Shown piece by piece: positions 9,847-18,969 of a stretch of 64,000 bases of DNA. Below the pieces are notes generated by a model. It saw nothing but the letters and a program-made list of their open reading frames with translations, was not told the DNA's origin and did no database searches. Numbering within the stretch: the first letter of the stretch is position 1; the number at the start of each line of letters is the position of its first letter. The translations under genes were made by a program, and so were the position numbers. The stretch is from Nakamurella flava (GTDB lineage: Bacteria; Actinomycetota; Actinomycetes; Mycobacteriales; Nakamurellaceae), in NCBI RefSeq assembly GCF_005298075.1, contig NZ_SZZH01000001.1:1612001-1676000 (forward strand), read 5' to 3'.

Positions 9847-10617
9847 ATGCCTCCCCGCCGACGGACCACCGCCCCCGAGCCCCTCGACATCGACCGGCTG
9901 CGCGCCGATCTCGCCGCGGGCAAGACCGTCCGGGTGGCCATCGCATCGTCGGCCCAGTTTCCCGACGGGGCCTCCGGACGGGTGCGCGGGGTGGGCGACC
10001 CGGACGTGGTCGGTGCGGAATTCGTGGAGGTCGAGGTGACGGTCAACGGCGTCAAGGACGTCGTGCCGTTCGCGCCCGCCGATTTGGCCCCGCCCACGGC
10101 GCGCCGCCGGCCGGGCCCAGCCGACCAGTCCGGCGAGCCGGCACCGGCGCCACTCCCCGCCCAGCGGACCCCCGCGGCGGTCGCGCCGTCTCCGGCGCTC
10201 CGTCCGCTGCCGGCCGCGCCGCCCCCGCCGCCGCTCACCCCGGAGCGCGTCGACCCGAGCCCGGCCACCGCCAGCGCGAAACCTGCGCCGGCCCGGCGGT
10301 CGACCGCTGCCGCCCGCCCGGGCAAGGCCATCAGCGTCACCGTCGCCACCAGCGACGCCGATCCCACCGCCTGGCGGGTGGAGGCGCGCATCGGCTCCCG
10401 GGTCGTCATCAAGCCGACGCCGATCTCCCCCGCCCGGGCCTGGGATCTCGTGCAGTCGTTGGACAACGAGCCACTCAGCACAGCCGTCGGCGCGGTGCTC
10501 GAGCAGCACCGGCAGGCCACCCAGGCCCGAGCCCAGGCCCTGGCCGCCGAATTGCAGGCACTGCAGGCCGAACTGGCCGCACTTCCGGCCGCCGGTGACC
10601 CGCCGGCGGCCGGCTGA
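9847..10617 (+). CDS. Hypothetical protein, basic N-terminus and Pro/Ala-rich linker (possibly DUF6319)
   Basis: A 256-residue protein with a short basic start (MPPRRRTT), a small folded N-terminal region (residues about 10-75) with VNGVKDVVPFAPADL, a long Pro/Ala-rich linker (about 80-165), and a C-terminal region ending in a heptad-like Ala/Gln/Leu helix (ARAQALAAELQALQAELAAL), likely a coiled coil. The ATG at 9847 is preferred because GGGAGG (9832-9837) lies 9 nt upstream; earlier in-frame ATGs at 9823 and 9838 lack such spacing. It resembles the actinobacterial DUF6319 family as I remember it, with low certainty. Function is unknown. Divergent from the gene ending at 9082. Confidence 0.65.
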   Translation: MPPRRRTTAPEPLDIDRLRADLAAGKTVRVAIASSAQFPDGASGRVRGVGDPDVVGAEFVEVEVTVNGVKDVVPFAPADLAPPTARRRPGPADQSGEPAPAPLPAQRTPAAVAPSPALRPLPAAPPPPPLTPERVDPSPATASAKPAPARRSTAAARPGKAISVTVATSDADPTAWRVEARIGSRVVIKPTPISPARAWDLVQSLDNEPLSTAVGAVLEQHRQATQARAQALAAELQALQAELAALPAAGDPPAAG

Positions 10618-10630
10618 CCGACGACGGGGT

Positions 10631-11287
10631 TCAGCCGGTGGGCAGGTAGGGCTTGCTCTTGAGGAGGCCGGCCAGATGGGCGGCGTTGGCGGCGGCGGCG
10701 ACGGTCGCCGCCGCCGTCTTCTCGGGTGTCTCGTCGAGGTCGTTGTAGTCGACCGTGTGCATCGCCTCGCCGTTCCAGTACGTCACGCCGGCGGCCGGCA
10801 GGGTGAAGCCCACGTCGTTCAGTGCCTGCATGAGGTCGGCGGTGATCTTGTGGGCGCCGTCCTCGTTACCCACGACGACCACCACGGCGACCTTGCCGTA
10901 GGTCTGCAGCCGACCCTGCTCGTCGGTCTCGGACAACTCGGCGTCCAGTCGCTCCAGTACCCGGTGGCACACGCTGCTGGCGTGACCCATCCAGGTCGGG
11001 GTGGCCAGCACGAGGATGTCGGCCGCCATCAGCTGGGCCCGGATGCCGGGCCAGGCATCCCCGGCGCCCATGTCCAGCTCGACCCCGGGTTTGACGTCGT
11101 GGTCGACCACCCGGACGACCCCGGCGGTGGTGACGCCGTGGCCGGTCAGGGCGTCGAGCACCTGGGAGGCGAGCAACTCACTGCTGGACGGGGCCGGTGA
11201 GGGTTTGAGCGAACACACCAGGGCGAGCGCGGACAGCAACGGTCTCTTCGTGTCTTCGCTGGCGGCAACGGGGTTGGTGGTGGTCAT
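10631..11287 (-). CDS. Flavodoxin-like NADPH-dependent FMN reductase family protein
   Basis: A 218-residue flavodoxin-fold protein. It has an early LALVCSLKPSPAPSSSE phosphate-binding-type loop, LVLATPTWMGHASS typical of FMN-binding oxidoreductases of the NADPH-dependent FMN reductase family, and VAVVVVVGNEDGAHKI near the end of the sheet. It probably binds FMN and transfers electrons to an unknown acceptor. The ATG at 11287 is preceded on the minus strand by GAGAGGA. It converges with the gene ending at 10617 with only 13 bp between them. No specific substrate can be given. Confidence 0.8.
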   Translation of the reverse strand: MTTTNPVAASEDTKRPLLSALALVCSLKPSPAPSSSELLASQVLDALTGHGVTTAGVVRVVDHDVKPGVELDMGAGDAWPGIRAQLMAADILVLATPTWMGHASSVCHRVLERLDAELSETDEQGRLQTYGKVAVVVVVGNEDGAHKITADLMQALNDVGFTLPAAGVTYWNGEAMHTVDYNDLDETPEKTAAATVAAAANAAHLAGLLKSKPYLPTG

Positions 11288-11374
11288 CGCACGTCCTCTC
11301 GAAGGTGGCGTGCGTGCGGTACCCGAGTCGGCCGGGGCCCGAAACCGCCCCGCCCGGCGATCGTTCGTCGTTCG

Positions 11375-12067
11375 TCAGCCGTCGCAGAGGTGGGCCACGG
11401 CGGTCGGCAGTGCGGCGCGGCCCGCGTCCGACGCCGGCGGGGGCACGGAGGCGACATCGTCGGCGAGGAACTTCGCGCAGCCCGAGTCGTCGCGGTAGTC
11501 CTGCACGGCCGCCAGCGCCGGGACCAGGTCGGTGGTGATCCGGTCGAGGACCGGGCGTACCTGCGTGGCCAGGTCCGGCGCGGTGGTGGGTGGGGTCCCC
11601 GACCCCGCGGTCCACCCGTCGAGGATCTGCTGCTGGGCCTGTTTGTTGGCGGTGATCTGGTCGCCGAACACGGCGGTGACGTAGTCGAGGTCGGCGCCGA
11701 CCTGTTCGGCGCGTGCGGGGGCCGCGGCGAGGACCACCGCCTCCCGGGCCGGGTCGGTCACCGGCTGCTGGGTGACCCACTTGGCGGCGGCGACGGTGTC
11801 GGCGGTGTCGAGTCGCTGCACCATCAACGCCAACACCGGATCGAAGGCGCCCTCGGGCGGGACGTCGGCCGGTGTGGGTTGCCCGGCGGGAACCGCCGTC
11901 GGAACGTCCGGCGACGACGGGGGCGTTCCGCTCGAAGTGAGGGACGCCGGAACACCGGACGTGGCGGAGGTGGCGGCCACGCTGCCCCCGCAACCCGTGG
12001 CCCCGGTCGTCACCAGCGCCGCCCCGAGGACGGCCACCACCGCATGCCTCGTCCGTCGTCCCGCCAT
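11375..12067 (-). CDS. Putative lipoprotein of unknown function
   Basis: The 230-residue product begins MAGRRTRHAVVAVLGAALV and reaches a lipobox-like ATGC at about residues 24-27 followed by GGS, so it is likely exported and lipid-anchored. A Ser/Thr/Pro-rich linker follows, then an Ala-rich mostly helical region (about 70-230) with two cysteines near the C-terminus. I do not recognise the domain. A GTG at 12112 would add 15 residues, but the ATG at 12067 puts the positive residues and hydrophobic core in the usual signal peptide arrangement. It is separated by 87 bp from the flavodoxin-like gene and could be expressed with it. Confidence 0.65.
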   Translation of the reverse strand: MAGRRTRHAVVAVLGAALVTTGATGCGGSVAATSATSGVPASLTSSGTPPSSPDVPTAVPAGQPTPADVPPEGAFDPVLALMVQRLDTADTVAAAKWVTQQPVTDPAREAVVLAAAPARAEQVGADLDYVTAVFGDQITANKQAQQQILDGWTAGSGTPPTTAPDLATQVRPVLDRITTDLVPALAAVQDYRDDSGCAKFLADDVASVPPPASDAGRAALPTAVAHLCDG

Positions 12068-12252
12068 CAGCCGAGGGTGACCCCTCGTCGACGGGCGCGG
12101 GGGTCGACGCACCCAGGTTTCCCCGATCGGGCGCCCGCATCCGGCGAGGCGCCGCGTGGTCGGCCGGGATCATGAGGAGGAGCCGCGGACGGGTGGCGAC
12201 ACCGGATCTCGCCAGTCGGACAGGATCGGCGCACCTCGCGGTCGGCGCGGCC

Positions 12253-12264
12253 TATGGTGATGTG
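12253..12264 (+). promoter_or_regulatory. Candidate -10 for a leaderless FAD-oxidase transcript
   Basis: TATGGT at 12253-12258 fits the TAnnnT consensus and ends 7 bp before the ATG at 12265, and no ribosome binding site lies before that ATG. Together these suggest a leaderless mRNA. I see no good -35 at 17 bp, so this is tentative. Confidence 0.35.
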
Positions 12265-13683
12265 ATGACGGAGACAGTCACCGCCGACCTCCGACCCGCC
12301 GCCCCGACCGCCCCGGAACGCCGGGCCGCCGTCGCCGAGCTGGCCGCGTCGTTACCCGAGGGCATGGTCGTCACCGACCCGGACATCCTGGCCGGGTACC
12401 GGCAGGACCGGGCCCAGGATCCGGACGCCGGCACCTCCCTCGCCTTGGTCCGCCCGACCACCACCGAGCAGGTGCAGACCGTGGTCCGATGGTGCGCCGC
12501 GCACGGGGTGCCCATCGTGCCGCGCGGAGCGGGCACCAGTCTGTCCGGTGGCTCGACCGCCGTGGACGGCGCGATCACGCTGTCGACGGAGAAGATGCGC
12601 GCCCTGACCATCGACTCCGCGACCCGCACGGCCGTCGTCCAGCCCGGCCTGTTTAACGCCGAGGTCAAGGCCGCCGCCGCCGAGCAGGGCCTGTGGTATC
12701 CGCCGGACCCGTCGTCGTTCCAGATCTGTTCCATCGGCGGCAATGTCGCCACGAACGCCGGCGGACTGTGCTGTGTGAAGTACGGCGTCACCACCGACTA
12801 CGTCCTCGGGTTGCAGGTGGTGATGGCCGACGGCCGGGCGCTGCGGCTCGGCGGCAAGCAGTTGAAGGATTCGGCCGGTCTCCCGCTGGTCAAGATGTTC
12901 GTCGGCAGCGAGGGCACGCTCGGCATCATCACCGAGATCACCCTGCGGCTGCTGCCGCCACAGGCCCCGGCGTGCACGGTGGTCGGCAGCTTCGCGTCCG
13001 TGCACCAGGCCAGTGAGGCCGTGCTCGCCATCACCGCCCAGATCCGCCCGGCGATGCTCGAGTTCATGGACTCGGTGGCCATCAACGCCGTCGAGGACCA
13101 GTTGCGGATGGGCCTGGATCGCAGCGCCGGGGCCCTGCTGGTCGCCCAGTCGGACGCCGCCGGTCCGGCCGGCGCGGCGGAGATCGCCCTGATCGAAGCG
13201 GCGTTCACCGAGCACGGGGCCACCGAGGTGTACGCGACGAGCGACCCGGAGGAGGGTGAGCAGTTCGTCGTGGCCCGCCGCATGGCCATCCCGTCGGTGG
13301 AGAAGAAGGGGTCGCTGCTGCTCGAGGACGTCGGCGTGCCGCTCCCGCAACTGCCCGCGCTGATCGACGGCATCGCCGAGATCTCCCGCACCAACGACGT
13401 CGTGGTGTCGGTGATCGCGCACGCCGGCGACGGCAACACCCACCCGCTGCTGGTCTTCGATCCCACCGACCCGACCGAGCACGACCGGGCGCAGCTGGCT
13501 TTCGGGCAGATCATGGATCTGGCCATCGCTCTCGGCGGCACCATCACCGGAGAGCACGGTGTGGGTCGCCTCAAGAAGGGCTGGCTGCCGGACCAGGTCG
13601 GCGCGGACGTCATGGAGCTCACCGCGACCATCAAGCGCGCCCTGGACCCGCAGGGCCTGTTCAATCCGGGTGTCATTCTCTGA
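12265..13683 (+). CDS. GlcD-type FAD-linked oxidase (2-hydroxyacid dehydrogenase)
   Basis: A 472-residue flavoprotein of the glycolate oxidase subunit D / D-lactate dehydrogenase family. The N-terminal PCMH-type FAD domain has PRGAGTSLSGGS (near 85-96) and GGNVATNAGGLCCVKYG; the C-terminal FAD-oxidase domain has HAGDGNTHP and ends with GEHGVGRLKKGWL. It probably oxidises a 2-hydroxyacid such as glycolate or D-lactate and passes electrons to a carrier, but the substrate cannot be read from sequence. Iron-sulfur partner subunits (GlcF-like) are not adjacent. The frame is open to 12172, but ATG 12265 matches the family start. Its last 11 bp overlap the convergent comEC. Confidence 0.88.
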   Translation: MTETVTADLRPAAPTAPERRAAVAELAASLPEGMVVTDPDILAGYRQDRAQDPDAGTSLALVRPTTTEQVQTVVRWCAAHGVPIVPRGAGTSLSGGSTAVDGAITLSTEKMRALTIDSATRTAVVQPGLFNAEVKAAAAEQGLWYPPDPSSFQICSIGGNVATNAGGLCCVKYGVTTDYVLGLQVVMADGRALRLGGKQLKDSAGLPLVKMFVGSEGTLGIITEITLRLLPPQAPACTVVGSFASVHQASEAVLAITAQIRPAMLEFMDSVAINAVEDQLRMGLDRSAGALLVAQSDAAGPAGAAEIALIEAAFTEHGATEVYATSDPEEGEQFVVARRMAIPSVEKKGSLLLEDVGVPLPQLPALIDGIAEISRTNDVVVSVIAHAGDGNTHPLLVFDPTDPTEHDRAQLAFGQIMDLAIALGGTITGEHGVGRLKKGWLPDQVGADVMELTATIKRALDPQGLFNPGVIL

Positions 13684-16198
13684 CCGACACGGTCGTGATC
13701 ACGCCGTCGGGTCCCCGCACGCGGGTGCCGAGGCCGCCGCCGGCCGGGTCGACGACCACGGCCGCGTCGCCGTGCAGGTCGGTCCGCAGCACGGTTCCGG
13801 TTCCGGCGGATGCCAGCGCGGCCAGCAACTTCGGGCTGGGGTGTCCGTAGTCGTTGTCGAGACCGACGCCGATGACGGCGATGTCGGCGTCGACGGCGCG
13901 CAGGAAACGGTCCAGGGTGCGGGCCGATCCGTGGTGCGGGATCTTCAGCACGTCGGCCCGCAGCGCCTCCGGGGACCGGAGCAGGGCCTGCTGGGCCGGC
14001 GGCTCGATGTCCCCGGTGAACAGCATCCGTCGTCCGTCCATCTCGGCCCGCACCACCAGGGAGTCGTTGTTGGGGTCGGACTCGGTGCCGTGGAACTCAC
14101 CAGTCGGTCCGAGCACGGTCAGCGTGAGCGCTCCGACCCGATAGGTGGAGCCCACCGGTGGGGTCGACACGATGCTGCCGGTGACGTGGGCGGCGGATTC
14201 GATGGCGTGCCAGGTCCCGGCCGGGTCGCGGCCCGGACCGGTCAGCACGGGGCCGACGAGCCGGCCGTCCAGGGCTCCGGCCAGGCCGGCGACGTGGTCG
14301 GCATGCAGGTGGGTGAGCATCAAGACGGCGACGGTGGTCACGCCGAGGCGGTCCAGGCAGGCATCCATCACCACCGGGTCGGGGCCGGTGTCGACGACCA
14401 CCGCGGTCCCCGGATCCCCGGTGGACAGCACCATGGCGTCCCCCTGGCCGACCTCGCAGGCGACCAGCAGCCACCCCGGGGGCGGCCAGCCCACACCGAC
14501 GACCTTCACCGGCAGGAGCACCCCGAGGACCCCGACCAGGGCGGCCAGGAGCAGGTGCCGTGGTCGGCGGCGCCGGAGCGCCGCCACGGCCCCCAGGAGC
14601 AGCATCACCAGGACGGTGACTCCGGCCGGGGTCGCCGGCCAGGGCAGGGCGGCGACCGGCCAGCGGGCCAGGGTGTGGGCGACGGTGGCCATCCAGTCCA
14701 GCAGCCACCCCGCGACGGCGACGAGCACCTGGGCCGCCGAGGGCCACCAGGGACCGCACAGCGCGGCGGCCATGCCGACGAGCAACGCCGGAGCCACCAC
14801 GGGCGCGACGAGGACATTGGCCAGCACGCCGACCAGCGAGATCGACCCGCTGATGGCGACGATGACCGGAAGGGTGGCCAGCTGGGCGGCGACCGGGATG
14901 CACAGGAGCTGGGCCCACCCGCGGGGCACCCCGCGGTAGTGCAGCGCGGCCACCCACCACGGGGCGACGAGCACCAGTGCACCGGTGGCCAGTACCGACA
15001 GGGCGAACCCGGCCGACCGGGCCAGGGCGGGTTCGACGAGCAGCAGGAGCAGCACGGCACCCGCCAGGGCCGGGACACCGGTCCGGCGACGGCCGCTGAG
15101 CAGTGCGACGACGGTGACCAGACCCATGACGGCCGCCCGGAGGACGGACGGTTCCGGGCCGACCAGCACCACCAATGCGATCACCACGGCCAGGCCGCCG
15201 AGGGCGGCCACCCGGGGTCCGGCCGCGCCCAGCAGCAGGACGGCCAGCCCGCACAGCAGCGCGAAGTGCGACCCGGACACGGCGAGCAGGTGGGTCAGAC
15301 CGGCGGTCCTGGCGTCGGCGTCCAGGCGGTCGTCGATGCCGCCGGTGTCCCCCACGACCAGTCCCGGCACCAGGCCGGCCGGGTCGGGCGGCAGCGCCGA
15401 CGCGTGGTCGCGCAGCGTCGACCGCACCGCGCCCGCGGCCTGGTACCACCAGGGCGGCGCGCTCTCGGGTCGCGCGTCCCGCCGGGACGTCAGGGTGGGG
15501 GGAAGGTCCGCCCGTGCGGGGGACGCCAGCCGGCCGCTGACCGAGATGGCCTGCCCCGGCAACAGAGTGGCCCACGTGGGACCTCGCCCGTAGACCGTGA
15601 CGGGACTGTCCAGCTCCGCCCACTCCACCCCGGACACCCGACCGGCGTGCGCGGTGATCGTGACGGCCCAGCGCTGCCCGTCGCCGGCCGCCCCGGAAGT
15701 GGACCCCGGCCCCGCTGTCGGGTCCGCGGTCGGGCCCGCCGCCGAGTTCGCAGCCGGGTCGGTGAACCGCGAGGCGACCGGACGGGGGTAGCCGTCGACG
15801 GTGCCGGCGACACTCGCCGATCCACCATCGGCGGCGGCGACGCGGAGCGGGTCGGCCGCCCGTTGCGCCGAGTGGAGACCGGCGACGAGCAGGCCGGTCA
15901 ACAGCCCGAGAAGGGCAGCCAGCAGGCCGGCCCGCCACCGGGGTCGGCGGACGGCCAGACCCAGCAGCACCGCCGCCGCCCCGGCCGCAGCGATCACGGC
16001 CGGGGGGCCCGGCGGACCGCCCGGCGGGACGAGCAGGCACCCCGCCCAGGCGGTGAGCGCGATCGGGACCAACCGGAGATCGGGCGGATCCGGTCGATCG
16101 TCGTCGGCGCACCCGGGGCTTGCGCTCCTCGCCCCGTCGCCGTCCGGATCGGTCGGCGCCGGGTCGGCCGACGGGATCCGGGTGCCCCCGACGGTCAC
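13673..16198 (-). CDS. comEC: ComEC/Rec2 DNA internalisation channel
   Basis: An integral membrane protein of 841 residues. Domains in order: an N-terminal membrane and soluble region (DUF4131-like, about 30-240), the Competence domain with many hydrophobic segments (about 270-560), and a C-terminal metallo-beta-lactamase domain with LTHLHADHVAGL and PHHGSARTL metal-binding motifs. In naturally competent bacteria ComEC carries single-stranded DNA across the membrane and its lactamase-like domain may degrade the other strand. The frame is open well upstream, but that region is comEA, so the GTG overlapping the comEA stop (GTGA, 16195-16198) is used. The holA gene that often follows in actinobacteria is absent here. 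Confidence 0.9.
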   Translation of the reverse strand: MTVGGTRIPSADPAPTDPDGDGARSASPGCADDDRPDPPDLRLVPIALTAWAGCLLVPPGGPPGPPAVIAAAGAAAVLLGLAVRRPRWRAGLLAALLGLLTGLLVAGLHSAQRAADPLRVAAADGGSASVAGTVDGYPRPVASRFTDPAANSAAGPTADPTAGPGSTSGAAGDGQRWAVTITAHAGRVSGVEWAELDSPVTVYGRGPTWATLLPGQAISVSGRLASPARADLPPTLTSRRDARPESAPPWWYQAAGAVRSTLRDHASALPPDPAGLVPGLVVGDTGGIDDRLDADARTAGLTHLLAVSGSHFALLCGLAVLLLGAAGPRVAALGGLAVVIALVVLVGPEPSVLRAAVMGLVTVVALLSGRRRTGVPALAGAVLLLLLVEPALARSAGFALSVLATGALVLVAPWWVAALHYRGVPRGWAQLLCIPVAAQLATLPVIVAISGSISLVGVLANVLVAPVVAPALLVGMAAALCGPWWPSAAQVLVAVAGWLLDWMATVAHTLARWPVAALPWPATPAGVTVLVMLLLGAVAALRRRRPRHLLLAALVGVLGVLLPVKVVGVGWPPPGWLLVACEVGQGDAMVLSTGDPGTAVVVDTGPDPVVMDACLDRLGVTTVAVLMLTHLHADHVAGLAGALDGRLVGPVLTGPGRDPAGTWHAIESAAHVTGSIVSTPPVGSTYRVGALTLTVLGPTGEFHGTESDPNNDSLVVRAEMDGRRMLFTGDIEPPAQQALLRSPEALRADVLKIPHHGSARTLDRFLRAVDADIAVIGVGLDNDYGHPSPKLLAALASAGTGTVLRTDLHGDAAVVVDPAGGGLGTRVRGPDGVITTVSVRE

Positions 16199-17289
16199 GC
16201 GACGACGACCAGCTCGGCCAACTGCGCGTACCGGGCCGGGCCGATCCCGGAAATCTCCTGGAGCTGCTCGATCGAGGTGAACGGCCCGTTCTGCTCCCGC
16301 CAGGCGACGATGTTGCCGGCCATCACCGGTCCCACCCCGGGCAGGGTGTCCAGCTCGGTGACGTCGGCGGAGTTCAGGTCGATCCGCGCACCACCCGGAC
16401 CCGCCGAGCCGAAACTGCCGGTGGCATCGCTCGCGGCCCCCGCCCCGGACACCGCACCGCCGGTGCCGGTCACGATGACCGAGGCCCCGTCGTCCAACCG
16501 GGCGGCCAGATTCAGACCGGTCACGTCGGCGGCCGGGGCCAGTCCGCCGGCGGCGTCGATCGCCGCGGCCACCCGGGATCCGGCCGGGAGGGTGACCACT
16601 CCCGGCCGGATCACGAGACCGGTGACGCTGACGATGATCTCGGCATTCGCAGTGGTCTCGGTCGCGGCGAGTGTGCCGGTGCGCGCGACCGGATCGCTCG
16701 ACGGTGGACCGGACGGTGACGTCGTGACCCGGTCGGTGGCCGGGTCCTCGGCAACGACGGACACCGTGGCCGACGACGCCGGCTGCGGCCGGTCGCGCCA
16801 GACTCCGACGGCGGTGATCGATGCCGCCAGCGCCGCGACCAGCAGCAGGGCCATCAGGCCCCGACGACCGGGATCGACGCGGGCCCCCTGCAGCGCCTGC
16901 GGTACCCACAGCTCCGCGGACCGGGCGAACCGGCGGCGCAGCAGCACCCGCCACCGGGGTGCCGCGCGGCGCCTCCGAGGTGGGTCCGGGTCCGCGTCCG
17001 GAGTCTCGTCCCCGCCGCCGAGGGCAGGGTCGCCTTCGCCCGGATCGGTCAGCCGTGAGCTCGCGTCAGCCGGCCGACCCGGCCCCGGGGCGGCGTCGAC
17101 CCCGTCGTCGAGGGCACGGCCGTCGTCCGGAACCCACCCGGGCGAGCCGCCCGTCATCGAGGGCGGCGCAGCCGGACCCGCGCCAGTCACGGCCGCCGGT
17201 TCCGCGACCCCACCGGCACCAGGGGTCGGCCCGGCACCGAGCGACCGCATGCGGTCCAGCCGCTGCCATGACTCCGAGGTTCCCTGCAC
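16195..17289 (-). CDS. comEA: ComEA helix-hairpin-helix DNA-binding protein
   Basis: The 364-residue product has a long disordered cytoplasmic part, one membrane segment (GLMALLLVAALAASITAVGVW, about 145-165), an SLBB-like domain (IIVSVTGLVIRPGVVTLPAG) and a C-terminal double helix-hairpin-helix (IDLNSADVTELDTLPGVGPV and IEQLQEISGIGPARYAQL). ComEA binds incoming double-stranded DNA outside the membrane and hands it to ComEC. The N-terminal 140 residues are longer than usual and rich in Gly, Pro, Asp and Arg. The start is uncertain: GTG 17289 is used, but an ATG 13 codons in is possible and neither has a clear ribosome binding site. It overlaps comEC by 4 bp. Confidence 0.87.
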   Translation of the reverse strand: MQGTSESWQRLDRMRSLGAGPTPGAGGVAEPAAVTGAGPAAPPSMTGGSPGWVPDDGRALDDGVDAAPGPGRPADASSRLTDPGEGDPALGGGDETPDADPDPPRRRRAAPRWRVLLRRRFARSAELWVPQALQGARVDPGRRGLMALLLVAALAASITAVGVWRDRPQPASSATVSVVAEDPATDRVTTSPSGPPSSDPVARTGTLAATETTANAEIIVSVTGLVIRPGVVTLPAGSRVAAAIDAAGGLAPAADVTGLNLAARLDDGASVIVTGTGGAVSGAGAASDATGSFGSAGPGGARIDLNSADVTELDTLPGVGPVMAGNIVAWREQNGPFTSIEQLQEISGIGPARYAQLAELVVVA

Positions 17290-17407
17290 GGCCAGGACGG
17301 TAGGAAGGAGGCCGATGTCCCGGCCACCTCCACCGGTCCGCTGTGGACACCGGCCACGGGATGTGCACAGCTTCCCGTAGCCGGTGTCGCACTGTCGGAC
17401 CCGACGA

Positions 17408-18688
17408 TCAGTCGCCCTTGACGTTCACGATCTGCCGCAGCGTGTGCCGCACGGTCACCAGATCGGCGGCGTCGGCCATCACGACGTCGATGTCCTTGTA
17501 GGCCTGGGGTATCTCGTCCAGGAACACGTCACTGTCCCGGAACTCGATGCCGCGCATGGCTTCCCGAAGCTGGTCGTGGGTGAACGCCCGCCGCGCGGCC
17601 GACCGGCTGTAGGCCCGGCCGGCCCCGTGCGGTGAACTGCACAGCGCCTGCTCGTTGCCCAGGCCCTCGACCACGTAGCTGGCCGTCCCCATCGATCCGG
17701 GGATCAGCCCGGCCACCCCGCGGTGCGCGTCGATGGCGCCCTTCCGGCTCAGCCACACCCGCTGCCCGAGGTGCTCCTCGGGCACGGTGAAATTGTGGTG
17801 GCAGTTGATCCGCTCCACCTCGTCGACCGGCGCGGGCGCACCCCCCGGACCACCCAGCCACCGACCGAACTCGGTGACCACCCGGTCCATCATCTCCTCC
17901 CGGTTCAGCAGGGCGTAGCGCTGCGCCCACTGCATCTGCGCGATGTATGCGTCGAACTCCGGGGTGCCTTCGGACAGGTACGCCAGGTCCCGATTGGGCA
18001 GGGTGACCCCCTCCCGCTCCATGATCTTCTTGGCGATCGCGATGTGCCGCGAGGCGATCCGGTTGCCCACCCCCCGGGACCCGGAGTGCAGGAACAGCCA
18101 GACGGTGTCGTCCTCGTCGAGTGACACCTCGATGAAGTGGTTGCCCGATCCGAGGCTGCCCAGCTGGTACCGCCAGCTCGCCGCGTCCACATCCGGGTCG
18201 AAACCGGGCCGCGCGGCTAGGTTCTCGAGCTCGGCCAGCCGCGGCTCGGCGGTGGCCGCGATCCGCTGGTTCCGGCCGCCGGCCGACAGCGGCACGGCCC
18301 GTTCGATCGCGGTCCGCAGCCGGGACAGCGGGTGACCGGCTGCCACGACGGCGTCGACGTCCGCCTTGGCGTACCGGGTGCGGACCGCGATCATTCCGCA
18401 GCCGATGTCCACTCCGACCGCGGCCGGCATGATCGCGCCGACGGTGGGGATGACCGACCCGACGGTCGAGCCCTTGCCCAGGTGGGCGTCGGGCATCAGG
18501 GCCAGGTAGGGCGCGATGAACGGCATGGTGGCCGTCTGCTCGGCCTGCGCACGGGTCGCCGGCTCCAGCAGGGATGCCCAGTTGAGCAGCTTGTCGTTGA
18601 TGACTTCCGGTCCGGTGGTGCCGGCCGGCGGGTGCGAGGTCTCAGCGCTGTCCTGCGACAGGCTGACGACCTCTTCGATCTCGTTCAC
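17408..18688 (-). CDS. rtcB: RtcB-family 3'-phosphate RNA ligase
   Basis: RtcB joins RNA 2',3'-cyclic or 3'-phosphate ends to 5'-OH ends using GTP and Mn2+, acting in RNA repair. Visible motifs are LMPDAHLGKGSTVGS, GVDIGCGM (metal-binding Asp and Cys), GSLGSGNHFIEV, LHSGSRGVGN, NCHHNF, and SPHGAGRAYSR with the guanylylated His. Relatives of this subtype usually begin near LSDKLxSWAS; here INDKLLNWASLLEP appears about 40 residues after the GTG at 18688, so the start is uncertain (an ATG at 18805 would add 39 residues). No RtcA or archease gene is adjacent. An AT-rich intergenic region separates it from the divergent transporter. Confidence 0.92.
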   Translation of the reverse strand: MNEIEEVVSLSQDSAETSHPPAGTTGPEVINDKLLNWASLLEPATRAQAEQTATMPFIAPYLALMPDAHLGKGSTVGSVIPTVGAIMPAAVGVDIGCGMIAVRTRYAKADVDAVVAAGHPLSRLRTAIERAVPLSAGGRNQRIAATAEPRLAELENLAARPGFDPDVDAASWRYQLGSLGSGNHFIEVSLDEDDTVWLFLHSGSRGVGNRIASRHIAIAKKIMEREGVTLPNRDLAYLSEGTPEFDAYIAQMQWAQRYALLNREEMMDRVVTEFGRWLGGPGGAPAPVDEVERINCHHNFTVPEEHLGQRVWLSRKGAIDAHRGVAGLIPGSMGTASYVVEGLGNEQALCSSPHGAGRAYSRSAARRAFTHDQLREAMRGIEFRDSDVFLDEIPQAYKDIDVVMADAADLVTVRHTLRQIVNVKGD

Positions 18689-18969
18689 GTCCTCGTCCGA
18701 TGTTCTGGCCGGAACCCGCACGGGGCCCGGCAATGTCGCGCGGATCCCGGGCCCGCGCAATGAGCCGGACCAGTGTGGCTGCCGCCGGTCGAATGCGCCC
18801 GTCATTAATCGACCGCGGCAGGGCGGCCGGCGTACGGCCGCACGCCTCGTCCCACTGACGGTCTTTCGTATGAGCCCGGTGCGATATACCCGATATGCGA
18901 CGGCGGCGGTGTCATCCTGACGCCCGATGGTGGCCACTCGGACCGCCCGTCGGAAGGATCGGTCGTTCT
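18689..18969. promoter_or_regulatory. Divergent promoter region between rtcB and the DHA2 transporter
   Basis: This 281-bp gap has a locally AT-rich patch at 18880-18900 with the hexamer CGATAT repeated directly at 18882-18887 and 18891-18896. It is the likeliest place for divergent promoters and perhaps a regulator site. I could not fit a full -35/-10 pair with standard spacing on either strand. Confidence 0.35.

Noticed and set aside
13559-17380. A very long open frame on the plus strand opposite comEC and comEA.
   Set aside because: It is antisense to genes with clear domain motifs, its sequence is low-complexity Arg/Gly/Pro/Gln, and such frames are expected by chance in very GC-rich DNA.
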